Source: Bacillota bacterium (GTDB lineage: Bacteria > Bacillota > Clostridia > Lachnospirales > Cellulosilyticaceae). From it: 57,909 nucleotides of DNA. A program made the translations under genes and the position numbers. Positions within the stretch are counted from its first letter, which is position 1; each line of letters starts with the position of its first letter. Below, piece by piece: positions 37,668-46,429 of this stretch. The notes beneath the pieces are model-generated. The model ran no database searches. It was not told the DNA's origin and saw only the letters and a program-made list of their open reading frames with translations. The stretch is from positions 1 through 57,909 of the forward strand of contig JAEYPM010000003.1 of the NCBI GenBank assembly GCA_023410675.1, in the 5' to 3' direction.

Positions 37668-39257
37668 AATTTTAGATATTACAAATTTAGATATGCTCTT
37701 AAAGATAAGATAACCAATAAAAAGTATGGCAATTGCAATTGGAATAATCGATATTACATACCAAAAGTTTGTCTTATTAATATCATATAATATATCAACT
37801 ATAACTTTAATAATAGGTCCAAGTAGTGCAAGAACTAGAATGGTTACCGCATTAGCAATCTGACTTATCTGTTTTGACTTTTTCAATTTCTCTTGTCTTT
37901 TTGTATAAGAATCCACAAGTTGACTTAAATCATCAATACGTGTATGTATTTCATCACTAAGTTTATCAATTTTAAGCGTTTTTCTGATCATATCAAAAAC
38001 GTCTATTTGCTCAGATTTATTAGAAATGTCATAGAACATACCTCTTAAGTCAAGCAAGATAATTTTTTCTCTAATTTCATTCCAACTTTGAATGTCATGT
38101 TCTGAACAATTTTTAAGACTTTTATACGTTCTATTTGCAATTTGTGTACTGAAACTAAGAAGTGCATATCTCATATGTAAAATAAGAATATAGAGGTAGA
38201 GATAACTCTTTTCAATATCCCACTTAAAAGTGTTTTCTAAAAACTTATTGTCTATAGGATTCGCAACATTTTTACTCATGCACACAATGCCTTCAACAGA
38301 ACCAACCCACCATATATTATCTGCAGATTGAATCACATTATCTAAAATTTTATAATCTACATTTTGCTCAACCGGTTTAAATGAGGCTTTAAAAGCATTC
38401 ATTGATTTACATAAATAAGTTGGTATATCTCTACTTTCACTAGATTCTTCATCTAGCTGAATATAGCTAAATACATGGGCATCATCTACAAACTTAGGGC
38501 TAGTAAAATAATTGATCCCTTCTAGTTTTAAATCAGATAATATTCTTTGTATATACTGAGACCTTCTGGTTTTATCTCTACGCATCTTTTGATTAAATTG
38601 ATTTAACTTTTGGATGTCTTTCATCCAGGTCTTAACTCTAACGCCCTTCTCTTCCATCCCCGTCTCAATGCTTAGCTGCTTTTGCTCCTCTATTTCTTCC
38701 ATCGCTAAATCGATCTTCTTTTTAATATGGTCAATCATAAAATGACTATAATACTCTTTTATATTTGATTGCCTAAACTTTTTGAAATAATGGTTTCCCT
38801 CAATGATTTTCTCTATATTAGAACCTTGTTCACTTGTTTCACCAGGTTGTGGATCAAAAATTACTGAGTAAACTAGAAAACCTATGCCTGTCTCAAATAA
38901 GTAGACTCTTAAAAATTCTAATGTAAAAAAAACATTAGCATCTTCATAATTCAGTGTTTTAATATAACCATTTACATCTTCTAAGTTATTAATAAACTTT
39001 GGTATCCCATAATCAAAATAATCTGCCTTATCCATCTGTAGTTCTAATGCAATACCTATACGACTACCATAAGAATGAGTTGAATCTTCTTCAAATAGGC
39101 TACTCACAGATGTAAATAAGTTTTCTCTATTATCTATATGTTGCTTCCATACTCTTTGAACATCTGGCTGATTAATAATCTTTGATATATCTTCAAAAGT
39201 ATTCGTAAAAGAAAATGGTATGATATGATAATTCCTTTGCATATTAACCCTGCTCAT
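37656..39257 (-). CDS. Unrecognised 533-aa protein with two C-terminal membrane segments
   Basis: From ATG at 39257, preceded by AAGGGAA at 8 nt; a TTG two codons earlier is less likely. About 470 soluble residues come first, with helical charged regions near 170-240 and 440-465. Two hydrophobic segments at the C-terminus (about 472-494 and 501-522) and a lysine-rich tail follow. The layout of a large soluble domain with a terminal membrane hairpin recalls CorA-type proteins, but the GMN motif is absent and no other similarity is recognised. It is a single gene, divergent from the 115-aa membrane protein. Function unknown. Confidence 0.65.
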   Translation of the reverse strand: MSRVNMQRNYHIIPFSFTNTFEDISKIINQPDVQRVWKQHIDNRENLFTSVSSLFEEDSTHSYGSRIGIALELQMDKADYFDYGIPKFINNLEDVNGYIKTLNYEDANVFFTLEFLRVYLFETGIGFLVYSVIFDPQPGETSEQGSNIEKIIEGNHYFKKFRQSNIKEYYSHFMIDHIKKKIDLAMEEIEEQKQLSIETGMEEKGVRVKTWMKDIQKLNQFNQKMRRDKTRRSQYIQRILSDLKLEGINYFTSPKFVDDAHVFSYIQLDEESSESRDIPTYLCKSMNAFKASFKPVEQNVDYKILDNVIQSADNIWWVGSVEGIVCMSKNVANPIDNKFLENTFKWDIEKSYLYLYILILHMRYALLSFSTQIANRTYKSLKNCSEHDIQSWNEIREKIILLDLRGMFYDISNKSEQIDVFDMIRKTLKIDKLSDEIHTRIDDLSQLVDSYTKRQEKLKKSKQISQIANAVTILVLALLGPIIKVIVDILYDINKTNFWYVISIIPIAIAILFIGYLIFKSISKFVISKIKNK

Positions 39258-39592
39258 AGACAATTCCCTTCCCCTAATATATTTTGCAATTTAATATGTT
39301 CATTATATCATAGTTTGATAAATATAATATACAAAATTTTCACTTAAGAAATGAGGGTGTAGGACTAATCAAATAATAGATTTTTAATTATGTTTTTAAG
39401 AGATAGAATTAGATTAAACGATGACTAATCATGTGACAATAATAAAAATTTATATTATAATATAAAATAAAGAAACATAATATTAGTTATATATTACGTA
39501 TCTATTCTATGGTTGAAAGTGTGTATTTAATAATCTAGCAGAAAGGAAATTTTCTTTATAATTAATAGAGAAAATATTTGTAGGTAAATACT
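39258..39592. other. Divergent intergenic region, no gene seen
   Basis: 335 AT-rich bases between two divergent genes. It must carry both promoters; none stands out as near-consensus. No ORF with a ribosome binding site, RNA gene or repeat was recognised. Confidence 0.55.
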
Positions 39593-39940
39593 ATGGATGA
39601 ATATATGAAGACTCATGAAAAATTTGTTTTAGAAGCCCTTAATAATGACTCTGTAGATATCAATTGGCTTAGTACTTATCATAAAACCCAAATTCATTTT
39701 ATTCAGCATGAACGTTTTATCCATCTTATTATCACAGTTTTTTTTGCTTTTCTTCTTATTGGAGCCGTTGTTAGTACACTTTTATATCCTATAATACTAT
39801 TATTTGTTCTTGATCTAATTTTATTTGTGCTTTTACTTTTTTATATTCGCCATTATTATAGGCTAGAAAATGGTGTACAGTATTGGTATACCCTATATAA
39901 CCAGATTGAAAAAAAAATACAAAACATTAATAAAACATAA
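39593..39940 (+). CDS. Small membrane protein, unknown function
   Basis: 115 aa. The first 42 residues are hydrophilic, with HKTQIHFIQHERFIH. Two adjacent membrane segments (about 43-62 and 66-85) and a basic/aromatic tail (YIRHYYRLENGVQYWYTLY) follow. There is no signal peptide and no recognised family. AGGTAAATACT precedes the ATG. It lies 74 nt upstream of the initiator tRNA, which has its own promoter. Confidence 0.6.
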   Translation: MDEYMKTHEKFVLEALNNDSVDINWLSTYHKTQIHFIQHERFIHLIITVFFAFLLIGAVVSTLLYPIILLFVLDLILFVLLLFYIRHYYRLENGVQYWYTLYNQIEKKIQNINKT

Positions 39941-39947
39941 CTTCTCC

Positions 39948-39976
39948 TTGACATTAACTTATATGTATAATACAAT
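39948..39976 (+). promoter_or_regulatory. Promoter of the initiator tRNA
   Basis: -35 TTGACA (39948-39953), a 17-bp spacer and -10 TACAAT (39971-39976), 38 nt before the tRNA 5' end. Confidence 0.75.
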
Positions 39977-40013
39977 TGATAAATAGCTAAACTAATAGTA
40001 AGTTTTTGAATGA

Positions 40014-40086
<73 letters not shown>

Positions 40087-40147
40087 TTAACGTAAATATG
40101 TGGCTATCTTAATAACGATAAAGAATTATCGTAAGGGCAGTCAAAAC

Positions 40148-40183
40148 AAAAATACCATTAAGATTTTTCTTAATGGTATTTTT
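40148..40183 (+). terminator. Terminator after the initiator tRNA
   Basis: A 16-bp perfect stem (40148-40163 with 40168-40183), 4-nt loop and T-run, about 60 nt beyond the tRNA. Confidence 0.85.
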
Positions 40184-40241
40184 GTTATTAATTTTTGCAT
40201 TTTAGTTATAAGATAGTAATTCATTTTTAGGGTAACCCTCT

Positions 40242-40267
40242 TAGTGCAGTAGTATATTTTTGCACTA
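40242..40267 (+). promoter_or_regulatory. Inverted repeat upstream of cooS
   Basis: TAGTGCA (40242-40248) and TGCACTA (40261-40267) form a perfect 7-bp inverted repeat with a 12-nt spacer, about 77 nt before the cooS ATG. A second short one, AGGGTAACCCT, precedes it. It could be an operator or a small hairpin; no regulator is assigned. Confidence 0.4.
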
Positions 40268-40343
40268 GTCTATCCATTCAAAGTATATTTTGTTCCTATC
40301 TGACACATTATATACTTGAAAATAGATATTAGGAGGTTTTCCC

Positions 40344-42479
40344 ATGTCAGATAAAGATATAGAAAAATCATATAGTCGCAGTGCCAAACATATGCGAGGA
40401 GACAATACAACCTTTGGATCCAAACTGACTAATGAACATTCCAATGATCCAAATACTCATGTTGATATTCATAATCGAATTAAAGTTCATTATGAAGATA
40501 TTGAGCCCTCTCCTTCTGGAGACGAACTGCACAAGTGGCAAAGAACCCATATTAAAAAAGATGATCAATCCAAGCAAGGTTATCCAATGAATGTTATTAT
40601 TGATCCTGCTATGCGTGAAATGTATCAAGTGGTACACAATGCAGGAATGACCAATGTATTTGACAGATTTAGTGAGCAACAGCCCATTCAATGTAAATTT
40701 TGTATAGAAGGACTTTCTTGCCAGCTCTGTGCTAATGGACCTTGCCGTATTAGTGAAAAAGTTCCTAGGGGAACCTGCGGTGTTGACGCTCATACTATGG
40801 TAGCTAGAAACTTTATGTATCGCCATGTAACTATTGGTACCTCAGCCAATATTTTTCATGCTCATCAAGCTGCTAGAACACTAAAAGCAGCTGGAGAGCA
40901 TCCAGAAAGCGGACTAAAAATTAGGGATCCTGAAAAATTAAAGAAATATGCTGATATGGCAGGTCTAAATGCAAATCAACCTCTTGAAAAGCTTGCTATT
41001 GATTTTGCTAATTGGGTAATCAATGACATTCACTCTCCTTTTCACCTTCCTTCTCAATCAGTGGAAGCTTTTGCACCAACTAAGCGTAAAAAGCTCTGGC
41101 AAGAACTTGGGTTATTCCCTGGTGGTGGGTATAGCGAAGTAGCTTATGCTCAGACACGTTGTATGACAAACTTTTCTTCTGATCCTGTGGACTTTTTACT
41201 TAATAGTGTAAGACTTGGTGTTGCGAATGAATATCAAGGACTCTTCTTATTAGATATTATACAAGAGATTCTTATGGGAACCCAAGAAATAACTCATAAA
41301 AAACAAAATATGGGATTATTAAAAGAAAATATGATTAATATTGTAACAAATGGTCATATGCCTCTTTTAGCACATGTAGCCATCGACATTGCCTCTAATG
41401 ATGTGTGGCAGCAAAAAGCTAAGGAAGCAGGTGCAGATGGTATTCAAATATTAGGACATGTTTGTGAAGGTCAGCAACTTATTAATTATGAAGGGACTCA
41501 CAATCAAAAGGCTTATGGTGGTCAAGAAGGTGAATGGCTTTCTCAAGAATATCTCTTAGCTACAGGTGTTGTGGACCTATTTATGTTTGACTATAACTGC
41601 ACTGTGGCTACTATGCCTCTTTATGCAAAACGTTTTGGTACAAAGCTCGTTAGCACCCATCCTGTAATAAAATTACAAGGGACTGAAACACTTGATTTTA
41701 TTCCCGAGAAGATGAATGAGCAAGCAGAAAAAGTTCTTGATATGGCTATTGACGCTTATAAAAAACGAAAACAAGAAAGTAGAAAAACTTATATTCCAAA
41801 GCATGTATCTGATTGTATGATTGGCTTTAGCACTGAGTCTATTCGTAATGCTCTTGGTGGCAGTTTTGATCCACTTATTGAGCAGATTGCAAATGGTAAT
41901 ATTAGAGGTATTGCCACTATAGTTGGCTGTACTACTGCACGATATGGACAAGGTGGAAGCAATATATTTAAGATTACAAAAGGCTTAATAGAAAATAATA
42001 TTCTAGTTTTATCTGGTGGATGTACTTCCTCTGTCATGGAATATACAGGACTTGCTCATCCAAAAGCAGCTGATGAATGTGGAAAAGGCTTAAAAGCAGT
42101 CTGCAAACAGCTTGGTATCCCACCTGTATTATCTTATGGAGCTTGTGTTGATATTGGTAAAATGACACACACTGCAAAAGAACTCGCTGATGCACTAGGT
42201 GTAGACACCAATAAACTTCCTATTGTAATAGGAGCCCCTGAATACCTTGAACAAAAGGCAGTTGCTGATGCCTGCACAGCAGTAGCACTTGGATGGCTTG
42301 TTCACATTGCTCCTGTACCATCAATTACTGGTAGTGATGTTGTTGTTAAAACCCTCACAGAAACTACTGAAACTCTTGGGCTTGGAAAAGTAGTTGTCGA
42401 ACTTGATGCAGAAAAAACAATAAAAATATATGTAGATCATATAGAAAATAAACGCAAAGAATTAGGACTTTCTAATTAA
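40344..42479 (+). CDS. Anaerobic carbon monoxide dehydrogenase catalytic subunit, divergent type
   Basis: 711 aa, CooS family, longer than the usual ~630 because of a hydrophilic N-terminal extension of about 75 residues. It should oxidise CO to CO2 at a Ni-Fe-S C-cluster. Cysteines at the N-terminus are C117, C120, C126, C129, C134 and C145 (CKFCIEGLSCQLCANGPC...GTCG). Candidate C-cluster ligands are present: H338 (NGHMP), C374 (GHVCEG), C419 (DYNCTV), C529 (VGCTTA), C560 (SGGCTSS) and C601 (YGACVD), with K638 in APEYLEQKAV. The D-cluster motif is CX2C rather than CX7C, and the regular catalytic histidine ladder near 170 is reduced to H172 and H174. TAGGAGG precedes the ATG. No cooC, cooF, acs or cdh gene adjoins, so its electron partner is unknown. 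Confidence 0.88.
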   Translation: MSDKDIEKSYSRSAKHMRGDNTTFGSKLTNEHSNDPNTHVDIHNRIKVHYEDIEPSPSGDELHKWQRTHIKKDDQSKQGYPMNVIIDPAMREMYQVVHNAGMTNVFDRFSEQQPIQCKFCIEGLSCQLCANGPCRISEKVPRGTCGVDAHTMVARNFMYRHVTIGTSANIFHAHQAARTLKAAGEHPESGLKIRDPEKLKKYADMAGLNANQPLEKLAIDFANWVINDIHSPFHLPSQSVEAFAPTKRKKLWQELGLFPGGGYSEVAYAQTRCMTNFSSDPVDFLLNSVRLGVANEYQGLFLLDIIQEILMGTQEITHKKQNMGLLKENMINIVTNGHMPLLAHVAIDIASNDVWQQKAKEAGADGIQILGHVCEGQQLINYEGTHNQKAYGGQEGEWLSQEYLLATGVVDLFMFDYNCTVATMPLYAKRFGTKLVSTHPVIKLQGTETLDFIPEKMNEQAEKVLDMAIDAYKKRKQESRKTYIPKHVSDCMIGFSTESIRNALGGSFDPLIEQIANGNIRGIATIVGCTTARYGQGGSNIFKITKGLIENNILVLSGGCTSSVMEYTGLAHPKAADECGKGLKAVCKQLGIPPVLSYGACVDIGKMTHTAKELADALGVDTNKLPIVIGAPEYLEQKAVADACTAVALGWLVHIAPVPSITGSDVVVKTLTETTETLGLGKVVVELDAEKTIKIYVDHIENKRKELGLSN

Positions 42480-42486
42480 CTATAAC

Positions 42487-42531
42487 GGGCATAAAACAAT
42501 GGTCTTTTCCCTTTGTTTTATGCCCTCTTTT
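42487..42531 (+). terminator. cooS terminator
   Basis: A 13-bp stem GGGCATAAAACAA (from 42487) with TTGTTTTATGCCC (to 42525), followed by TCTTTT. Confidence 0.9.
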
Positions 42532-42635
42532 ATATGAAATGCACTGATTACTATTAGCTTATACTATATTCATCCATATGAGATAAATAACATTTACAGA
42601 TGAATCAGCAAATGATCCTAGTGGATTTTCCATAA

Positions 42636-42851
42636 TTACAATAATTGCATGATTTCTTCAAATAATTCTTCAGGAGTTTCAGCTTGTATGAGTTCATCAT
42701 TTACTACAGCAAATGGTCCTTCTAAGCATTCTCCACAGTAACCAAGGCAAGGTTCTACAACAATATTTATATCTTCTTCATTTTTAAGTTTATCTATTAC
42801 TTCTTCAACGCCTTGTGGATAATTAGTTTCACAAAACTTAATTTCTATCAT
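42636..42851 (-). CDS. DUF1450 (YuzB-like) small protein
   Basis: 71 aa. It begins MIEIKFCETNYPQGVEEVID and has the Cys pattern FCETN plus EPCLGYCGECLEGPFAVVN, typical of DUF1450 proteins, with a thioredoxin-like [2Fe-2S] ferredoxin appearance. The four conserved cysteines could hold an iron-sulphur cluster; this is inferred from the pattern. AGGGAGAGATA precedes the ATG. It converges on cooS and is not in its operon, but it is a candidate redox protein in the same neighbourhood. Confidence 0.85.
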   Translation of the reverse strand: MIEIKFCETNYPQGVEEVIDKLKNEEDINIVVEPCLGYCGECLEGPFAVVNDELIQAETPEELFEEIMQLL

Positions 42852-43061
42852 TATCTCTCCCTCTTTTCTACAGTTATTTTCCTTTCACAGTTTTATTATT
42901 TCAATTATTTGTGTCTCTATACCTATGATAAAAGTATCCTCTATAAACAATAAGTCTTGCATGTTGTTACATATTTAATAATTATGTATATTCTCTTACG
43001 CCCAAAATATTAATTCCATTTTTTAGGAATCATTTGATGCTCATTCATAGGCATAAAAATC

Positions 43062-43085
43062 CTCCATGACGATCAGATCATGGAG
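43062..43085 (-). terminator. Terminator of the DUF1540 gene
   Basis: CTCCATGA (43062-43069) with TCATGGAG (43078-43085), then on the minus strand GATTTTTAT; 20 nt beyond the stop. Confidence 0.75.
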
Positions 43086-43104
43086 AACTTTATGAATCAT
43101 TTAA

Positions 43105-43281
43105 TTACATTCTAGTTTCTGGTTTAAAAGTTGTGCAATCAGTTTCTTCTGAATTGCTTGCATTTTTAGGTTGAACTTCTATTCTCTCTGCTGCACAATG
43201 ATCTCCGCTCATATAATAATGACATGTATTAACCACACATTTAATGCCTTGATTTGGATGATCCATTTTATTTACGTTCAT
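43105..43281 (-). CDS. DUF1540 small cysteine-rich protein
   Basis: 58 aa from ATG at 43281, with TAGGAGG 7 nt upstream. The core IKCVVNTCHYYMSGDHCAA and later TDCTTF carry the four cysteines of the DUF1540 family (C-x4-C-x8-C-x19-C), common in Clostridia and probably metal-binding. It is a single gene with its own terminator. The function of the family is unknown. Confidence 0.88.
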   Translation of the reverse strand: MNVNKMDHPNQGIKCVVNTCHYYMSGDHCAAERIEVQPKNASNSEETDCTTFKPETRM

Positions 43282-43349
43282 GTTTTTACCTCCTAAAATA
43301 AATAATTTGCTAACGAGGTTAGTTTACGCAAATAAAATTATTTCATTCA

Positions 43350-44660
43350 TCATGTAATAGAAATTTTAATTTTTTCAATTCTCTTATCTTTAATATCAAT
43401 TATTTTAAATATGAAATTTTCATATTCAATACTAGATTCTTCTGCATCTTCTGGAATACGCCCCAAAATATCAAGAATAAACCCACTTACTGTATCATAA
43501 TCATTTTTTGGAATATCTACTACAAAATGTTCATTAAAATCATCTATAGATAACATGCCGTCAATAATATACGTATTACTATCTATTTTCTCTATCTCTA
43601 GATCATCATCATCATATTCATCAGCAATATTTCCCATTACTTCTTCTATCAAATCTTCTATAGTTACTATTCCTGAAAATCCTCCATATTCATCAATAAG
43701 AATTGCCATATGCTTTTTAGACGCTTGAAATTCTCTAAATAAATCATCTATGTTTTTTGTTTCCGGTATAAAGTAAGGGGCTTGTAATATACTTTTTATG
43801 TCTACATGCTCAAAACCGCATTTTCTCGCTTCGACAAAAAAATCCTTCATATATAAAATCCCGATAATATTATCTATATCTCCTTGATAAACAGGTATCC
43901 TTGAATAATGCTCTTCTAAAAGCTCATCAATATATTCACTTAATGGAATATCAATATTAATTAAATAAACTTCTGTTCTAGGGGTCATAACTTGACTAGC
44001 TATTATATCATCAAATTTAAAAATGCTATTGATCATCTCTTTTTCAATTTCATTAATCACACCATGCTCTTGTCCCACATTAACTAACGATCTGATTTCT
44101 TCCTTTGATACCTTTTCATCTAAATCTTCTTTATCAAGTCCCGCTAAGCTGACTAACACATTTGTTGATGCAGAAAGCAATTTTACAAATGGCATTGTTA
44201 TCTTGGAAATATAAGTAATAGGTTTCACACTCAACATTGCAATCGTTTCTGCCTTCTGAAGTGCAATTCTTTTTGGAAATAACTCTCCAAATACTAAGGT
44301 AATATAAGAAAGGATAATCGTAACCAATATTATTGAAATTGTCTCACTATAAGGGATGTTATATTGGCTAAAAAATTGTGCTAAATCATCTGAAATGCCT
44401 GTTGCAGCAGATGCACTAGAAAAAAATCCCGCTAGCGTAATACCAACTTGAATAGTAGATAAAAATTTTGTAGGTTCCTCTGTTAACTTTGCTAGTAATT
44501 CTGCCTTTTCATTTCCTTCATCTAATAGAACTTTTAATTTATTTTTATTTAGTGATACGATAGCCATCTCTGCTGAAGCAAAGAATGCATTGATTAGCAC
44601 TAAAAAAAATATTATTAATAATTGTATCAATATATTTCCCGAACTAGGCTCTTGGCCCAT
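43350..44660 (-). CDS. CNNM/CorC-HlyC family transporter with CBS domains
   Basis: 436 aa. Domain order: DUF21 (CNNM) membrane domain with about four segments (7-30, 62-84, 95-120, 130-150, including VFGELFPKRIALQ), a CBS pair (about 200-330, with MTPRTEVYLIN and ILYMKDFFVE), and a C-terminal CorC_HlyC transporter-associated domain (about 345-425). Such proteins are old hemolysin homologues now regarded as magnesium/cation exporters or regulators. The acidic stretch ADEYDDDDLEIE links the CBS pair to the C-terminal domain. GGAGGAGATATAA precedes the ATG. Confidence 0.93.
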   Translation of the reverse strand: MGQEPSSGNILIQLLIIFFLVLINAFFASAEMAIVSLNKNKLKVLLDEGNEKAELLAKLTEEPTKFLSTIQVGITLAGFFSSASAATGISDDLAQFFSQYNIPYSETISIILVTIILSYITLVFGELFPKRIALQKAETIAMLSVKPITYISKITMPFVKLLSASTNVLVSLAGLDKEDLDEKVSKEEIRSLVNVGQEHGVINEIEKEMINSIFKFDDIIASQVMTPRTEVYLINIDIPLSEYIDELLEEHYSRIPVYQGDIDNIIGILYMKDFFVEARKCGFEHVDIKSILQAPYFIPETKNIDDLFREFQASKKHMAILIDEYGGFSGIVTIEDLIEEVMGNIADEYDDDDLEIEKIDSNTYIIDGMLSIDDFNEHFVVDIPKNDYDTVSGFILDILGRIPEDAEESSIEYENFIFKIIDIKDKRIEKIKISIT

Positions 44661-44720
44661 TTATATCTCCTCCTATTAATAAACATAATACTACTATAAG
44701 CATTTTTGATTGATTATACA

Positions 44721-44770
44721 CCTATTTTGTAAAAAAAATCCGAAGCAGCCAAAATAGGTAGCTCGGATTT
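44721..44770 (-). terminator. Terminator of the flavin reductase gene, with an overlapping alternative hairpin
   Basis: AAATCCGA (44736-44743) pairs with TCGGATTT (44763-44770); on the minus strand eight T follow, making a good terminator. A second pairing, CCTATTTTG (44721-44729) with CAAAATAGG (44750-44758), would exclude it. Confidence 0.75.
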
Positions 44771-44798
44771 CTTATATATAATAATCCTATTAATATTC

Positions 44799-45452
44799 TT
44801 ACTCTACTTTTCCAAAACAATCTTCACTTTGTCCACAAATTGGACATTTATACCCCCTTGGGAGAATGTCTCCTTCATATATATAGCCACATATTTGACA
44901 TACATACTTAATATTATTAAGTACTTGATCTTCAGCACTTGGTTTGCTTTTATCCGGTAAATATGTTGGAGCGTTTTTAGGGCTCTTTCCTTTAATCACC
45001 TCATGATAGAAAGAATATGTCATAGGTTTATCTTCACTATTGAATAGATCTCCACCTATAACTTCTCCAAGAAAAACAGTATGTGTATTTGTCTCCATAG
45101 TATCTATTACTTTACACATAACATAGCCACATGAATCCTTAATAACTGGAATATTATTTTTGATATCATATGTAATATTTTGAAATTTATCTATTTCTCT
45201 TCCAGATGAAAATCCAAAAGTTCCAATAATAGAGGAATCTGAGGTTTCTGAAACAATTGAAATAGAAAACAATTTGGTTTTTCTAATGCATTCATTTGTA
45301 TAATTATCATGATTAATACTTACAGCAATTGTAGCTGGTGTGGCTGTGACCTGCATAACACTATTGGCTGTACATCCTGTAGGTTTATCATTATCCATTG
45401 TAGCTATAATATAAACACCATATGAAATATTTTTAAATACATTTATGTTCAT
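44799..45452 (-). CDS. Flavin reductase-rubredoxin fusion
   Basis: 217 aa from ATG at 45452, chosen for GGGAGGAAAAG upstream; an in-frame ATG 93 nt earlier reads into AT-rich non-coding sequence. The N-terminal FMN-binding flavin reductase domain (about 1-150) contains PTGCTANSVMQVTATPATIA and NHDNYTNECI. The C-terminal rubredoxin domain (about 180-217) has two Cys pairs, CQICGYIYEG and CPICGQS, holding one iron. This is the high-molecular-weight rubredoxin type, thought to pass electrons from NAD(P)H to oxygen- or peroxide-reducing enzymes in anaerobes. No flavodiiron protein or rubrerythrin is adjacent. Confidence 0.92.
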   Translation of the reverse strand: MNINVFKNISYGVYIIATMDNDKPTGCTANSVMQVTATPATIAVSINHDNYTNECIRKTKLFSISIVSETSDSSIIGTFGFSSGREIDKFQNITYDIKNNIPVIKDSCGYVMCKVIDTMETNTHTVFLGEVIGGDLFNSEDKPMTYSFYHEVIKGKSPKNAPTYLPDKSKPSAEDQVLNNIKYVCQICGYIYEGDILPRGYKCPICGQSEDCFGKVE

Positions 45453-45724
45453 CTTTTCCTCCCTGCTTTTGTATTTTATTTTTTTAATTATATAGAAATG
45501 GAAAAAATCCCCTATATATGCTTTATTATATACTATAATACACATTTTTAATAGGAATTTCTATAAAAATGGGTATACCTGAATTCATTTGAGATAACCT
45601 ATTTTAGTTAGTCAATATGAAGTTGTTATGTGCTATTGACTAAGATAGCATGTTATAAAATTGTAACTTACTATTACTTATTGCATATACTAATTAGTGT
45701 AAAAACTGTGAGAGGTAATGAAAA

Positions 45725-46270
45725 ATGAGTTATTTTAATAGAAGAAACACTAATAACATCTACTCTTATGAAGAAAATGACTTACAATATATGAACAAAG
45801 GCTATCATAATCCATACCGTAAACACAGAAGCAGAACTAATAATACACAAGCCACCCAGCAAATAAGAGACTATGGTCCATATGCCTTTGCCGTAAATAT
45901 TGAAAATGTCACTAAAAACAATAATACATTTCGCACTGCATTATGGACAGGCGAGCATATGCAACTTACTTTAATGAGCATTCCTCCAGGTGAAGATATT
46001 GGCTTAGAAATGCATGAAAATGTAGACCAGTTTTTACGTATAGAAGACGGCAGAGCAGTTATTATGATGGGTGATAACAAAGATACCCCTAATTTTCAAC
46101 AAACTGTAACTGATGACTACGCAATCATTATCCCCGCAGGCAAATGGCATAACCTTATTAATATTGGTTCTACCCCTCTTAAGCTTTACTCCATTTATGC
46201 TCCTGCAAATCACCCATTTGGTACAATTCACCAAACAAAAGAGAATGCCCATCAAGCAGAAGGCCATTAA
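45725..46270 (+). CDS. Cupin domain protein
   Basis: 181 aa. A hydrophilic, Asn/Tyr/Arg-rich N-terminus of about 48 residues is followed by a single cupin barrel. Motif 1 is in GEDIGLEMHENVDQFLRIEDG, with His and Glu metal ligands, and motif 2 in IIPAGKWHNLINIG, with the final His. Close relatives in Clostridia and Bacilli are annotated only as cupins. GAGAGGTAATG precedes the ATG. The reaction is unknown. Confidence 0.88.
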   Translation: MSYFNRRNTNNIYSYEENDLQYMNKGYHNPYRKHRSRTNNTQATQQIRDYGPYAFAVNIENVTKNNNTFRTALWTGEHMQLTLMSIPPGEDIGLEMHENVDQFLRIEDGRAVIMMGDNKDTPNFQQTVTDDYAIIIPAGKWHNLINIGSTPLKLYSIYAPANHPFGTIHQTKENAHQAEGH

Positions 46271-46275
46271 AAAAG

Positions 46276-46299
46276 TCCTAGAGTTCTATTACTCTAGGA
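46276..46299. terminator. Terminator between the cupin gene and the Rieske oxidoreductase gene
   Basis: TCCTAGAGT (46276-46284) and ACTCTAGGA (46291-46299). On the minus strand CTTTTTT follows; on the plus strand the tail is TTATTAATT, weaker. Confidence 0.75.
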
Positions 46300-46429
46300 T
46301 TATTAATTGCAAGCTACGTTTCCTATCTTCTTTTCACTAAAGTCAATTTTGTGGCTCGCTAGATGTTCATTATAGTATACATATTGATAATCAAAATATA
46401 TAAAATAGCATTTATTTATCTTTAGACTA

